Source: an uncultured Oscillospiraceae bacterium (GTDB lineage Bacteria; Bacillota; Clostridia; Oscillospirales; Oscillospiraceae). Taken from it: a stretch of DNA of 5,246 bases. The stretch spans positions 1-5,246 of the forward strand of contig CAJUQN010000141.1 in the NCBI GenBank assembly GCA_910588625.1. Reading direction: 5' to 3'. Below, piece by piece: positions 1 to 5,246 of this stretch; positions within the stretch are counted from its first letter, which is position 1; every line of letters begins with the position of its first letter. The notes beneath the pieces were generated by a model. That model had not been told where the DNA came from. It saw only the letters and a program-made list of their open reading frames with translations, and ran no database searches. The position numbers and the translations under genes were made by a program.

Positions 1-53
1 AAAACTACAAAATTTCTTCGGCGTTTTCTTACAATTTCATATCGGCGTTGACA
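1..53 (-). mobile_element. Terminus of an IS21-like insertion element (continues to the left)
   Basis: Read on the minus strand from 53 to 1, this segment starts TGTCA and contains two related units, each opening with CGCCGA (at 47-42 and 23-18, 24 nt apart) and followed by a GAAAT..TTGTA-like stretch. It aligns without gaps to 5076-5128 on the plus strand, 42 of 53 bases identical, so the two are inverted copies of one kind of element end. IS21-family ends are known to begin with TG and to carry several internal repeats; Tn552/Tn402-type ends share the TGTCA start. The outer boundary is therefore position 53, and the element body lies to the left of the window. The reading frame of the neighbouring broken gene runs into it. 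Confidence 0.62.
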
Positions 54-1040
54 GTCCTTCAGCATACCTGCTTTCCAAGGAGCGGGGATATCCGAAGCAG
101 TGATTCCCGCCCGCAGTTCTCCCATATCCATTTGCCCCGATTGGAGCGCTCGGCTGATATTGGGACCAAACTCAATGGAGCCCGGGGAGTCTCCCATCTG
201 CTCACGCAGCTCATCAGGCGTAAAGCCCCGGTTTGCGGGTATGCGCGTATGGTTGCACATGGCAAAATAATACTGGAAAAATTCATTGATTTGCTCCATG
301 GAGCGGAAACAGCCCCTGCCGGCCAGCCGCTCAACATCGCTGATGACCATTTGTGGGCTGCTGTCCCCGCAGTGAGCCCCCAGCTTGAGGTCGGAGAGTA
401 CGTCATCGGCCCGTTTCAGCTTCAGCTTGTCGCGCAAGAACGTTCCGAGCGCCAAGATTTCTTTTGTCTCTTCCATGTAGAAATTGTCTTTGTATTTGAG
501 CAGTTCTTCCTTGTCCGGAATGTAATAGGGTTTGTCCGACTGTTCGGCTTTCAGCTCATCATAGCTCTCAAAGCAATCCACCGCATATAAGTATTCGGCA
601 ATGATTTCCCGCTTTATCGGCGGAGTCGGTTCATTTACATCATCGTAAATGTCTTCTGCGCCGGCAATGATGTAAAAATGCCGTTCGTTCCCCACTCTAT
701 CCGCAAAGGCGAGAAAGGCTTCTTCGGTCAGTGCCAACTCCGGGTTCTACTTTTGAATAATGCGAAACGCCCGGTACAAAGGCGTGATTCCATATAAATT
801 TGCAAAGGCGTCAAAATAGGAGCGCAGCAGCTCCTCAGTCTCCTTGGGCAGCTCCGGGCCGTGGACCACCGATAACCGTTCAAAAGTATGTTTTACATAG
901 TCCGGGTCCTCAGTCACGGTCGTAGTAATGGGTTTTCCGCTTTCATCCCGACCCGCAATCTGGTTATCAACCACCTGAAGCATCAACGCTCTCAAACGCG
1001 GGTTGTACTCTTCTTGCGGCGCATGTCTTTGTTTTCCCAT
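54..1040 (-). pseudogene. Broken gene of unknown function: in-frame TAG and 3' end lost to an IS end
   Basis: The first 97 codons (1040-750) end at an amber codon at 749-747. The same frame then stays open for 231 more codons to position 54, where the element end begins. Residues on both sides look like one soluble, charged, mostly helical protein: before the stop ...LYGITPLYRAFRIIQK, after it NPELALTEEAFLAFADRVG. No signal peptide or membrane segment is visible. I do not recognise the family with confidence. A stretch near the C-terminal end, NHTRIPANRGFTPDEL, recalls from memory a pattern in uncharacterised Firmicutes proteins that often carry a SEC-C zinc motif further on; that part would lie beyond the break. 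The first Met after the TAG is about 90 codons further on, so simple re-initiation would not restore the middle. A one-base nonsense mutation (for example from CAG, AAG, GAG or TGG) is the simplest reading. Stop-codon readthrough is the alternative. Confidence 0.6.
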
Positions 1041-1050
1041 AAGCCCCTCC
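1041..1050 (-). promoter_or_regulatory. Ribosome binding site that sets the start at 1040
   Basis: GGAGG (minus strand, 1050-1046) lies 5 nt before the ATG at 1040-1038. The upstream in-frame ATG at 1052 overlaps this Shine-Dalgarno sequence and has only a weak AAAAG in front of it, so the protein most likely begins MGKQRHAPQ rather than MEGLMGKQ. Confidence 0.65.
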
Positions 1051-1112
1051 ATTCTTTTGGCTGCCTGTCCCCGTCATGACTGTACTTGCTTGTTACTATC
1101 TCTTTATCACAG

Positions 1113-1141
1113 AATATACCATAATCCAATACCTTTGTATA
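1113..1141 (-). promoter_or_regulatory. Probable sigma-70-type promoter of the broken gene
   Basis: On the minus strand, TATACA (1141-1136) and TATATT (1118-1113) are separated by 17 nt. They match the -35 and -10 consensus at 4 and 5 of 6 positions. Transcription would start near 1106, about 65 nt ahead of the ATG at 1040. The promoter lies in the 191-bp region shared with the divergent gene. Confidence 0.5.
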
Positions 1142-1149
1142 GAGCTATG

Positions 1150-1178
1150 TTGACCGCGCAGAAGTTTCGATGTAAAAT
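1150..1178 (+). promoter_or_regulatory. Sigma-70-type promoter of the 201-residue protein
   Basis: TTGACC (1150-1155) and TAAAAT (1173-1178) are separated by exactly 17 nt, each with 5 of 6 consensus matches. The predicted start site near 1185 gives a leader of about 47 nt before the ATG at 1232. It is back to back with the minus-strand promoter; the two -35 boxes are only 8 nt apart, so RNA polymerase binding at one could affect the other. Confidence 0.65.
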
Positions 1179-1231
1179 AGGCGCTATAGGGCGAAAACCC
1201 GCACAATCAATACGGAAAGGAATTGTTTGGA

Positions 1232-1837
1232 ATGGATACTACCATCTACTCTGACGAGCGGATCTATCAAGTGAAGCAGCTCGCGGAACTGACCCAAAAC
1301 AGGAAAGTAAATTGGGAATGTATCGAATACAACCCGCTCTCTTTCATGCTGGGGGGTGACTGGGGCAAACCAGAGCCTTATCTTGCCCAGATGTTCACCC
1401 TGAGAACGGAGCGCAACGGCATTGTATATATACTTCAGATTTCTGAGGACATTGATTTTCATTCCGGCAAGGGTGATATCGCAATTACACTAGAACGTGA
1501 AGGAACGGCAGACTACATGAAATATGATGACGCGCTTTCCTTTGAGACTGAGAAATATAGTGATTGTCCAGCAGAAGAATTGGAAAACGTTTTTAATAAT
1601 CATGTTGCGGTACTGTTCGCCTCGGCTGTGCCGGAAGTGTTGAAATCTGACGCTGTTAAAGAAACATTCCCCTGGGCCAGATATGTGAACGAAGACATCC
1701 GGGATAAGCGACTGCTGGAACACCCCCTCTTTAGATTGGGCGAGCGGCTTTTCAATGAACATGACCTGCTTTCGTTCCACCGCTGTGTCTTGGATGCTGG
1801 CTATCGCCAAAAGCTCCTGGAAGAGCTGAAACAGTGA
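1232..1837 (+). CDS. Hypothetical protein, 201 residues, intact
   Basis: I do not recognise this protein. It is soluble and acidic, with no signal peptide and no membrane segment. The first 130 or so residues look like mixed alpha/beta, with strand-like runs around residues 50-90 (YLAQMFTLRT, GIVYILQI, DIAITLE). The last third looks helical and ends LLEELKQ. No catalytic or metal-binding motif stands out. ATG 1232 is preferred over the in-frame TTG at 1223 because AAAGGA at 1216-1221 sits 10 nt ahead of the ATG but only 1 nt ahead of the TTG. The gene is transcribed divergently from the broken gene, with its own promoter and a hairpin 8 nt past its TGA, so it appears to be a single-gene unit. 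Base composition is lower in GC than the GH3 gene (23 of 60 G+C at 1561-1620). The consistent protein-like composition, start signals and terminator support a real gene; function is unknown. Confidence 0.8.
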   Translation: MDTTIYSDERIYQVKQLAELTQNRKVNWECIEYNPLSFMLGGDWGKPEPYLAQMFTLRTERNGIVYILQISEDIDFHSGKGDIAITLEREGTADYMKYDDALSFETEKYSDCPAEELENVFNNHVAVLFASAVPEVLKSDAVKETFPWARYVNEDIRDKRLLEHPLFRLGERLFNEHDLLSFHRCVLDAGYRQKLLEELKQ

Positions 1838-1844
1838 TGTGAAT

Positions 1845-1878
1845 TGCCCCGCAGTCGGCGCTTGTCGGCTGCGGGGCA
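1845..1878 (+). terminator. Hairpin terminator after the 201-residue protein gene
   Basis: TGCCCCGCAG (1845-1854) pairs perfectly with CTGCGGGGCA (1869-1878). Five further pairs, including wobbles, extend the stem to about 15 bp around a GCTT loop. It starts 8 nt after the stop codon. The U-tract is poor (the next T run is near 1893-1897), so termination efficiency is uncertain. Confidence 0.6.
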
Positions 1879-1940
1879 TTGTCGATCCCTATCTTTTTCG
1901 TTGCACATTCCGCCGCATGGATCAGAGCGGCGACTCCTTC

Positions 1941-1974
1941 TATAAATAAAAATACCGCAGTGAAATTACTGCGG
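1941..1974 (-). terminator. Minus-strand intrinsic terminator, likely for the GH3 transcript
   Basis: CCGCAGT (1955-1961) and ACTGCGG (1968-1974) form a perfect 7-bp stem around a 6-nt loop. Read on the minus strand, the stem is followed directly by TATTTTTATTT, a good T-rich tract. The position, about 200 nt past the GH3 stop codon, fits termination of that transcript with a long 3' leader. On the plus strand the downstream T run is 8 nt away and only four bases long, so it works better in the minus direction. Confidence 0.6.
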
Positions 1975-1982
1975 CACAAAGG

Positions 1983-2004
1983 TTTTATGTGATTATACAT
2001 AAAA
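1983..2004. repeat. Perfect 8-bp inverted repeat (hairpin)
   Basis: TTTTATGT (1983-1990) is the exact reverse complement of ACATAAAA (1997-2004), with the 6-nt loop GATTAT. Its last two bases overlap the start of the larger palindrome, so the two could form alternative structures. Confidence 0.7.
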
Positions 2005-2042
2005 GTTGACAGACTACCCCCCCTGGTGTAATCTGTCAACTT
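2003..2042. repeat. 40-nt palindrome with 11-bp perfect arms and a C7 run in the loop
   Basis: AAGTTGACAGA (2003-2013) and TCTGTCAACTT (2032-2042) are perfect reverse complements. After one C/A mismatch, TAC and GTA add three more pairs (2015-2017 with 2028-2030). The loop holds seven consecutive C residues spanning 2017-2023. Each arm contains a perfect TTGACA: on the plus strand it is 17 nt from TAATCT (2029-2034), and on the minus strand 17 nt from TAGTCT (2016-2011), so the unit looks like two face-to-face weak promoters. The arms also read TGTCAACTT outward, similar to the TGTCA starts of the element ends at the window edges. It could be a dispersed palindromic repeat, an operator or a relic of insertion. 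Confidence 0.7.
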
Positions 2043-2172
2043 ATCATGGGGCAATGTGGCAAAATCGCTTTTTTAGAAAGCGTTGCGGTACAACAAGGTT
2101 GAGGTACAGGATTGGATTCTATACATGATATGCCAAGGCAAAGTCCTTTGTGGGTACGGAATGATCCGGCGG

Positions 2173-4572
2173 TCACCCGCGCATTTTCTTCAGACCGCGG
2201 AAGAAACGCCCGTTCATCATCTCCACCAGCCCGTCCATCACAGCAGGGGTCATTGCGCCGCCAGACAGCATGGCCAGCTGCCGCAAAGGCATATCCTCCA
2301 GCATGGCGTCGATGATCTTGCTGAACTCCTCCATCCCTTCTCCGCCACCCATAGTCTTGGCCATGTTGGCCTTGACCTGCTTGACGAAGAACCGTCCCAC
2401 AAAGCTGGCTTGCACCTCGCCCAGAGTGGAGTTGGTGGTGAAGGGGCGCAGGCTCCGCTCTGGGGGCGCCGGGTGGCCCAGCACAATCTCAAACTGCTCC
2501 TTGGATACGGGCCATTGGCTGGCCGGATCGCAGTAGGCGGGGATTTTTTCGTTCAGCACCGTGTTGGGGGCCATCCCCCGGACTTTTACCGCCTGCGTCA
2601 GCCGGATGTCCCGGCTGGAGGAGCCGGCTTCCACCATGTATGTCCCACTGTCCACCCGCCAATCCTTGGCCTGGATGTCAAAATAGGCGAAGGCTCGGCG
2701 ATCCAGGGTCAGCTCCACCGTCCTGCTTTCGCCGGGAGCCAGCTCTACCTTGGAATACGCCCGCAGCTCCCGCACCGGGCGGAACATCCCGCCGGCAGGC
2801 GGGGCCACATAGAGCTGAACCACCTCTTTCCCAGCCCGCGCGCCGGTGTTCTTCACCGTGACCTGGACCGTCAGATTGCCGCCCTCGTCCAGCTCCTGGG
2901 AGGACAGGGTCAGGTTCGTATACTCGAACTCGGTGTAGCTCAGGCCGTGTCCGAAGGGATAGGCAACCTCCTTGCGGGCCTTGTCGTAGTAGCGGTAGCC
3001 CACGTAAACGCTCTCCCGGTACTCTACGTTGCCGCCCTTACCGAAGAAGCCGTGACAGGGGGTGTCCTCCAGCGCCAGCGGCCAGGTTTCCGCCAGCTTG
3101 CCGCAGGGGTTGGCCTTGCCCAGCAGCAGGTCGGCCACAGCGCTGCCGCTGTTCTGCCCGCCCAGGTACATCAGCAGGATGCTGTCCACCTGCTCCCGCC
3201 AAGGCAGCAGCACCGCCCCGCCGGTGCTGAGCACCGCCACGATGGGGGTTCCAGTTTTTATCAGCTCCGCCATCAGCCGGTTTTGGTTCTCCGGCAGATC
3301 CATGTGAACGCGGTCAAAGCCCTCGCTCTCAAAGCTGTCCGGCAGGCCCAGCATCACCACTGCCGCATCCGCGCCCCGGGCGGTCTGCCCCGCCTGGGCG
3401 ATCAGCGCCTCGTCTACGCCGCCCTCGGCCTCGAAGCCGTGGGCGTAGGTGTATTTGACCCCTCTTGCGTCCAGCGCGCCGCACAGGCTGGTGAGCTGGG
3501 TGGGGTTGATCTTGCTGGAGCCAGCCCCCTGGTACCTGGGGTGGCGGGCGAAGTCCCCGATAACCGCCAGCTTTGTGCCCTCTTTCAAGGGAAGGACGGA
3601 GCCCCGGCGCAGCAGTACCGCGCTCTCCCGGGCGGCCCGTCCGGCCAGCTCGTGGTGGGTCGCCTGATTGTAGGTCGTTTTGATGTTCCGCGTCACCCGT
3701 AGGGCCAGTTCCACCATCCGGGCAGCGCAGGTATCCACCAGCGTTTCGTCCAGCCGGCCCTCCCGGACGGCTTGGACGATTTTTTCATCGTTCCCATCGC
3801 AAGGCCCTGGCATCTCCAAGTCCAGTCCTGCCTTGATGGCCTCCACCCGGTCGTTCATGGCCCCCCAGTCGGTCATGATGGCCCCCTGGAAGCCCCATTC
3901 GCCCCGGGGCACATCGGTCATCAGCTCCTTGTGGTCGGAGGCGTAGACGCTATTGATCTTGTTGTAGGAGCACATCAGCGTCCAGGGCTGGGCCTCCTTT
4001 ACAGCCTTTTCGAAGCCCGCCAGGTAGATCTCCCGCAGGGCCCGCTGGTCTACCACCGAGTTGGAGCTGACCCGGGCCTTCTCCTGGTTGTTGGCCAGAT
4101 AGTGCTTCATGCAGGCCCCTACGTTTTGGCTCTGAATGCCCTCAATGAGCCCTGCGGCGCTCTCGCCCGTGACCAGCGGGTCTTCGGAAAAATACTCGAA
4201 ATTCCGTCCGCATAGGGGGCTTCGCTTGATGTTGGCGGCGGGGCCCAGGATGATTCCTACCTCCTCCGCCCGGCACTCCTCGCCCATGGCCGTACCGACC
4301 TCCCGCAGCAGCGCCCGGTCGAAGCTGCACGCCGTGGCGGCGGTGGGCGGGAAGCAGGTGGCGGGCGCCGAGGCGTTCAACCCCAGGTGGTCCGCCGCCC
4401 CCGCCTGCTTGCGCAGGCCGTGGGGGCCGTCGGTGAGCATGAAGGAGCGCACCCCCAGCCGTTCCACCGCCTTGCTCTCCCAGAAGTTTTTTCCGGAGCA
4501 CAGGGACGCTTTCTCCTCCAGCGTCATTTGGGCCACCAGTTCCCGCGCCTGTTTTTGAACTTCCTGCATCAT
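2173..4572 (-). CDS. Glycoside hydrolase family 3 protein (beta-glucosidase-like), 799 residues
   Basis: A retaining exo-acting hydrolase that should remove terminal beta-linked sugars (glucose most often in this family, xylose or others possible). No signal peptide is present, so it probably acts in the cytoplasm on imported oligosaccharides. The N-terminal GH3 barrel (about residues 15-295) has LTDGPHG (47-52), GRNFEYFSEDP (122-132) and KHYLANNQE (156-164). The nucleophile is Asp235 in MTDWGA. The alpha/beta C-domain (about 310-545) carries FESEGFDR with the probable acid/base Glu417. A fibronectin-III-like domain follows (about 550-655; GKEVVQLYV at 581-589). A C-terminal extension (about 660-799) includes DMPLRQLAMLSGG and a basic end. 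ATG 4572 is chosen because AAAGGGAG lies 9 nt upstream; the frame is open much further (to an ATG at 4980), but that part overlaps the AraC reading frame and looks like a shadow. The gene lies 104 nt downstream of an AraC-type regulator fragment on the same strand. Exact substrate cannot be told from sequence alone. Confidence 0.95.
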   Translation of the reverse strand: MMQEVQKQARELVAQMTLEEKASLCSGKNFWESKAVERLGVRSFMLTDGPHGLRKQAGAADHLGLNASAPATCFPPTAATACSFDRALLREVGTAMGEECRAEEVGIILGPAANIKRSPLCGRNFEYFSEDPLVTGESAAGLIEGIQSQNVGACMKHYLANNQEKARVSSNSVVDQRALREIYLAGFEKAVKEAQPWTLMCSYNKINSVYASDHKELMTDVPRGEWGFQGAIMTDWGAMNDRVEAIKAGLDLEMPGPCDGNDEKIVQAVREGRLDETLVDTCAARMVELALRVTRNIKTTYNQATHHELAGRAARESAVLLRRGSVLPLKEGTKLAVIGDFARHPRYQGAGSSKINPTQLTSLCGALDARGVKYTYAHGFEAEGGVDEALIAQAGQTARGADAAVVMLGLPDSFESEGFDRVHMDLPENQNRLMAELIKTGTPIVAVLSTGGAVLLPWREQVDSILLMYLGGQNSGSAVADLLLGKANPCGKLAETWPLALEDTPCHGFFGKGGNVEYRESVYVGYRYYDKARKEVAYPFGHGLSYTEFEYTNLTLSSQELDEGGNLTVQVTVKNTGARAGKEVVQLYVAPPAGGMFRPVRELRAYSKVELAPGESRTVELTLDRRAFAYFDIQAKDWRVDSGTYMVEAGSSSRDIRLTQAVKVRGMAPNTVLNEKIPAYCDPASQWPVSKEQFEIVLGHPAPPERSLRPFTTNSTLGEVQASFVGRFFVKQVKANMAKTMGGGEGMEEFSKIIDAMLEDMPLRQLAMLSGGAMTPAVMDGLVEMMNGRFFRGLKKMRG

Positions 4573-4589
4573 GCGATTCCACTCCCTTT
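4573..4589 (-). promoter_or_regulatory. Ribosome binding site of the GH3 gene
   Basis: AAAGGGAG (minus strand, 4589-4582) is 9 nt from ATG 4572 and 12 nt from the second ATG at 4569. This makes MMQEVQ the start and argues against the long in-frame upstream extension. Confidence 0.7.
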
Positions 4590-4610
4590 CGTATTTTGAT
4601 GGATGGTACC

Positions 4611-4619
4611 ATAATAGCA
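4611..4619 (-). promoter_or_regulatory. Extended -10 promoter of the GH3 gene
   Basis: On the minus strand, TGCTATTAT (4619-4611) is a TGn extended -10 element with a 5-of-6 hexamer. No good -35 lies 16-18 nt upstream, which is usual for extended -10 promoters or for promoters that need an activator. The start site would be near 4604, giving a leader of about 32 nt. AraC-family regulators often act at such -35-poor promoters. Confidence 0.55.
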
Positions 4620-4676
4620 GATTGGGGCGCAAATGGATTGCAGATTCGTTAAGCTCATTACAAAATGCGGGGCTGT

Positions 4677-5075
4677 TTATACCTGGCTGCTCCGGCGGTA
4701 GGCCATGGGTGTCTCCCCGGTGACCTGCTTGAACACGGTCTGGAAATGGCTCTGGGAGGAGAAATCCAACAGCGCCGCGATATCCCCCAGTTCTTGGTCG
4801 GTGAACCGCAGCAGACGCTTGGCTTCCGCCACCTTCTCCTGCTGGACGTACCGGGTGAGGGAAATTCCGGTTTCCTGCTTGAATCGGGTGCACAGGTAGG
4901 CCCGAGTGTACCCCAGTTCTCTGGTCATCTGTTCCGCCCGGATGGTAGTGAAGATGTTCTGGGAGACATACTGGGCGCACAGGCGGAAAAAACGGTCCTG
5001 TCCCGCCCGGGGCCCCCGAAGTCGCTCCACCCGCTGGGCGTAGGCGATCATCATCTCCTGGATGAGCCGCTCAAT
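4677..5075 (-). pseudogene. AraC-family transcriptional regulator, C-terminal DNA-binding half only
   Basis: The native sequence runs from about codon ATT at 5075 (IERLIQEMMIAYAQ...) to TAA at 4677, 132 residues. Most of it is an AraC/XylS DNA-binding domain: numbering from the Met encoded at 5054, the first helix-turn-helix is at about 36-57 (AEQMTRELGYTRAYLCTRFKQ) and the second at about 86-107 (DIAALLDFSSQSHFQTVFKQ), then the family hallmark TGETPMAYRR. Full-length relatives have roughly 250-300 residues with an N-terminal sensor domain. Here the upstream sequence changes at 5076 into the IS21-like end, and the frame meets a TGA about 120 nt further with no ATG in between. The first available starts (ATG 5054 and 5051) have AGGAG too close for good translation. 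In the intact ancestor it probably controlled the adjacent GH3 gene. A lone DNA-binding domain could still be made at a low level. Confidence 0.75.
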
Positions 5076-5246
5076 TGTCAGCGCCGATGATAAAATGAAA
5101 GAAAACGCCGAGGAAAAAATGTAATTTTGTGGCGGAGGTGAGGAAAAAAAGATAGACTCCCAAGAGGACGGAAAAAGCGTCCGGAAAGGGGGTCAGGAAA
5201 TGAGAGGAGAAGTATGGATGGACATACGAAGTGATCGGCAAAAGGG
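5076..5246 (+). mobile_element. Left end of a second IS21-like element (continues to the right)
   Basis: The segment begins TGTCA at 5076-5080. It contains two CGCCGA-headed units (5082-5087 and 5106-5111, 24 nt apart) followed by purine-rich AAAATG-type tails. Over its first 53 bases it matches the minus-strand sequence of 53-1 at 42 positions. The homology to AraC stops exactly where this motif begins, which sets the insertion point. A purine-rich stretch with Shine-Dalgarno-like GGAGG follows, then a plausible transposase start about 125 nt from the terminus, a layout typical of IS21-family left ends. Tn552/Tn402-type transposons share TGTCA ends with repeats and are the alternative. Confidence 0.65.
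5200..5246 (+). CDS. Start of a probable IS21-type transposase (partial)
   Basis: ATG 5200 is preceded by AAGGGGG (5186-5192) at 7 nt spacing and opens MRGEVWMDIRSDRQKG, still open at the window edge. An alternative start, ATG 5218, has AGGAG (5205-5209) 8 nt upstream. Only about 15 residues are visible. The pattern (a short acidic/hydrophobic stretch, then a basic helix ending in Lys-Gly) resembles, from memory, the N-terminus of Firmicutes IstA proteins ahead of their helix-turn-helix. The position just inside an IS21-like terminus supports this, but the sequence is too short for proof. Confidence 0.4.
   Translation, partial: MRGEVWMDIRSDRQK

Larger units (their letters stand above)
1838..2172. 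other. Hairpin-rich non-coding region between convergent genes
   Basis: No convincing gene is present; the short open frames here are antisense or run-through frames without ribosome binding sites. It separates the plus-strand 201-residue protein gene from the convergent GH3 gene. It contains the hairpin at 1845-1878, a weak 6-bp hairpin CGCCGC/GCGGCG at 1911-1932, the stem at 1955-1974, the hairpin at 1983-2004, the palindrome at 2003-2042 and a weak 6-bp stem CGCTTT/AAAGCG at 2066-2082. Positions 2083-2172 hold nothing I can assign. Confidence 0.6.

Noticed and set aside
48..53. A perfect TTGACA at the element terminus pointing into the window, as an outward hybrid promoter
   Set aside because: No acceptable -10 hexamer lies 16-18 nt downstream (71-76 is CTTTCC), and transcription would be antisense to the broken gene.
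48..590. A 180-codon plus-strand open frame at the left edge
   Set aside because: It starts within the element terminus and is antisense to the broken minus-strand gene, whose frame has more protein-like composition over the whole span.
2029..2034. The palindrome as a functional plus-strand promoter (TTGACA, 17 nt, TAATCT)
   Set aside because: The spacing and -35 are good, but the -10 matches at only 3 of 6 positions and no plus-strand gene follows; the match may simply come from the palindrome.
2066..2082. A 6-bp stem CGCTTT/AAAGCG as the GH3 terminator
   Set aside because: The stem is short and AT-rich, and the minus-strand tract after it is only ATTTTG. The stem at 1955-1974 with its longer T tract is a better candidate.
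2083..3702. A 539-codon plus-strand open frame opposite the GH3 gene
   Set aside because: It is antisense to a clear GH3 enzyme with intact catalytic motifs, lacks a ribosome binding site, and is rich in His/Gln/Gly/Ala/Arg as expected from a high-GC antisense frame.
4573..4980. An N-terminal extension of the GH3 protein up to an ATG at 4980
   Set aside because: It overlaps the AraC coding region in another frame, its composition is unlike protein (Pro/Gly/His/Arg-rich), and a good ribosome binding site precedes the internal ATG at 4572.
1..5246. CRISPR array, tRNA or rRNA genes, riboswitch, toxin-antitoxin pair or defence system
   Set aside because: I saw no spaced direct-repeat array, cloverleaf or rRNA motif, and no protein motif for such systems. 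The only regular short repeats are the paired units in the two element ends.

Overview
The window looks like a stretch of a gut-type Firmicutes genome (class Clostridia, probably Oscillospiraceae-like). This is inferred from the style of the GH3 enzyme, strong GGAGG-type ribosome binding sites, sigma-70-like promoters and moderate to high GC. It holds one clearly recognisable intact enzyme gene, one intact gene of unknown function and two broken genes. Both edges lie inside related transposable-element ends.

Layout from left to right. Positions 1-53 are the terminus of an IS21-like element that extends out of the window to the left. Positions 54-1040 (minus strand) are a broken gene of unknown function: an in-frame TAG splits it, and the element end cuts off its 3' part. 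A divergent intergenic region (1041-1231) carries a promoter on each strand. Positions 1232-1837 (plus strand) are an intact 201-residue protein I do not recognise, followed by a strong hairpin. Positions 1838-2172 are non-coding and unusually rich in hairpins: a minus-strand terminator, an 8-bp-stem hairpin and a 40-nt palindrome built from two outward-facing TGTCAACTT motifs. Positions 4572-2173 (minus strand) are a complete 799-residue cytoplasmic family 3 glycoside hydrolase with its catalytic residues in place. Immediately upstream, 5075-4677 (minus strand) is the DNA-binding half of an AraC-family regulator whose sensor half is missing. At 5076 a second IS21-like end begins and runs off the right edge, with what is probably the first codons of its transposase at 5200-5246.

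The main structural result is that positions 53-1 (minus strand) and 5076-5128 (plus strand) align without gaps at 42 of 53 bases. Both begin TGTCA and both contain two CGCCGA-headed repeats 24 nt apart. The element interiors therefore point away from the window on both sides, and the 5.0-kb segment between them is flanked by two element copies, each breaking a gene. AraC and GH3 were probably a regulator and its sugar-hydrolase target. With the regulator's sensor domain removed, control of the GH3 gene is probably altered and may rest on its own extended -10 promoter. Base composition is visibly higher in GC in the GH3/AraC half than in the left half, which suggests the two halves have different histories.
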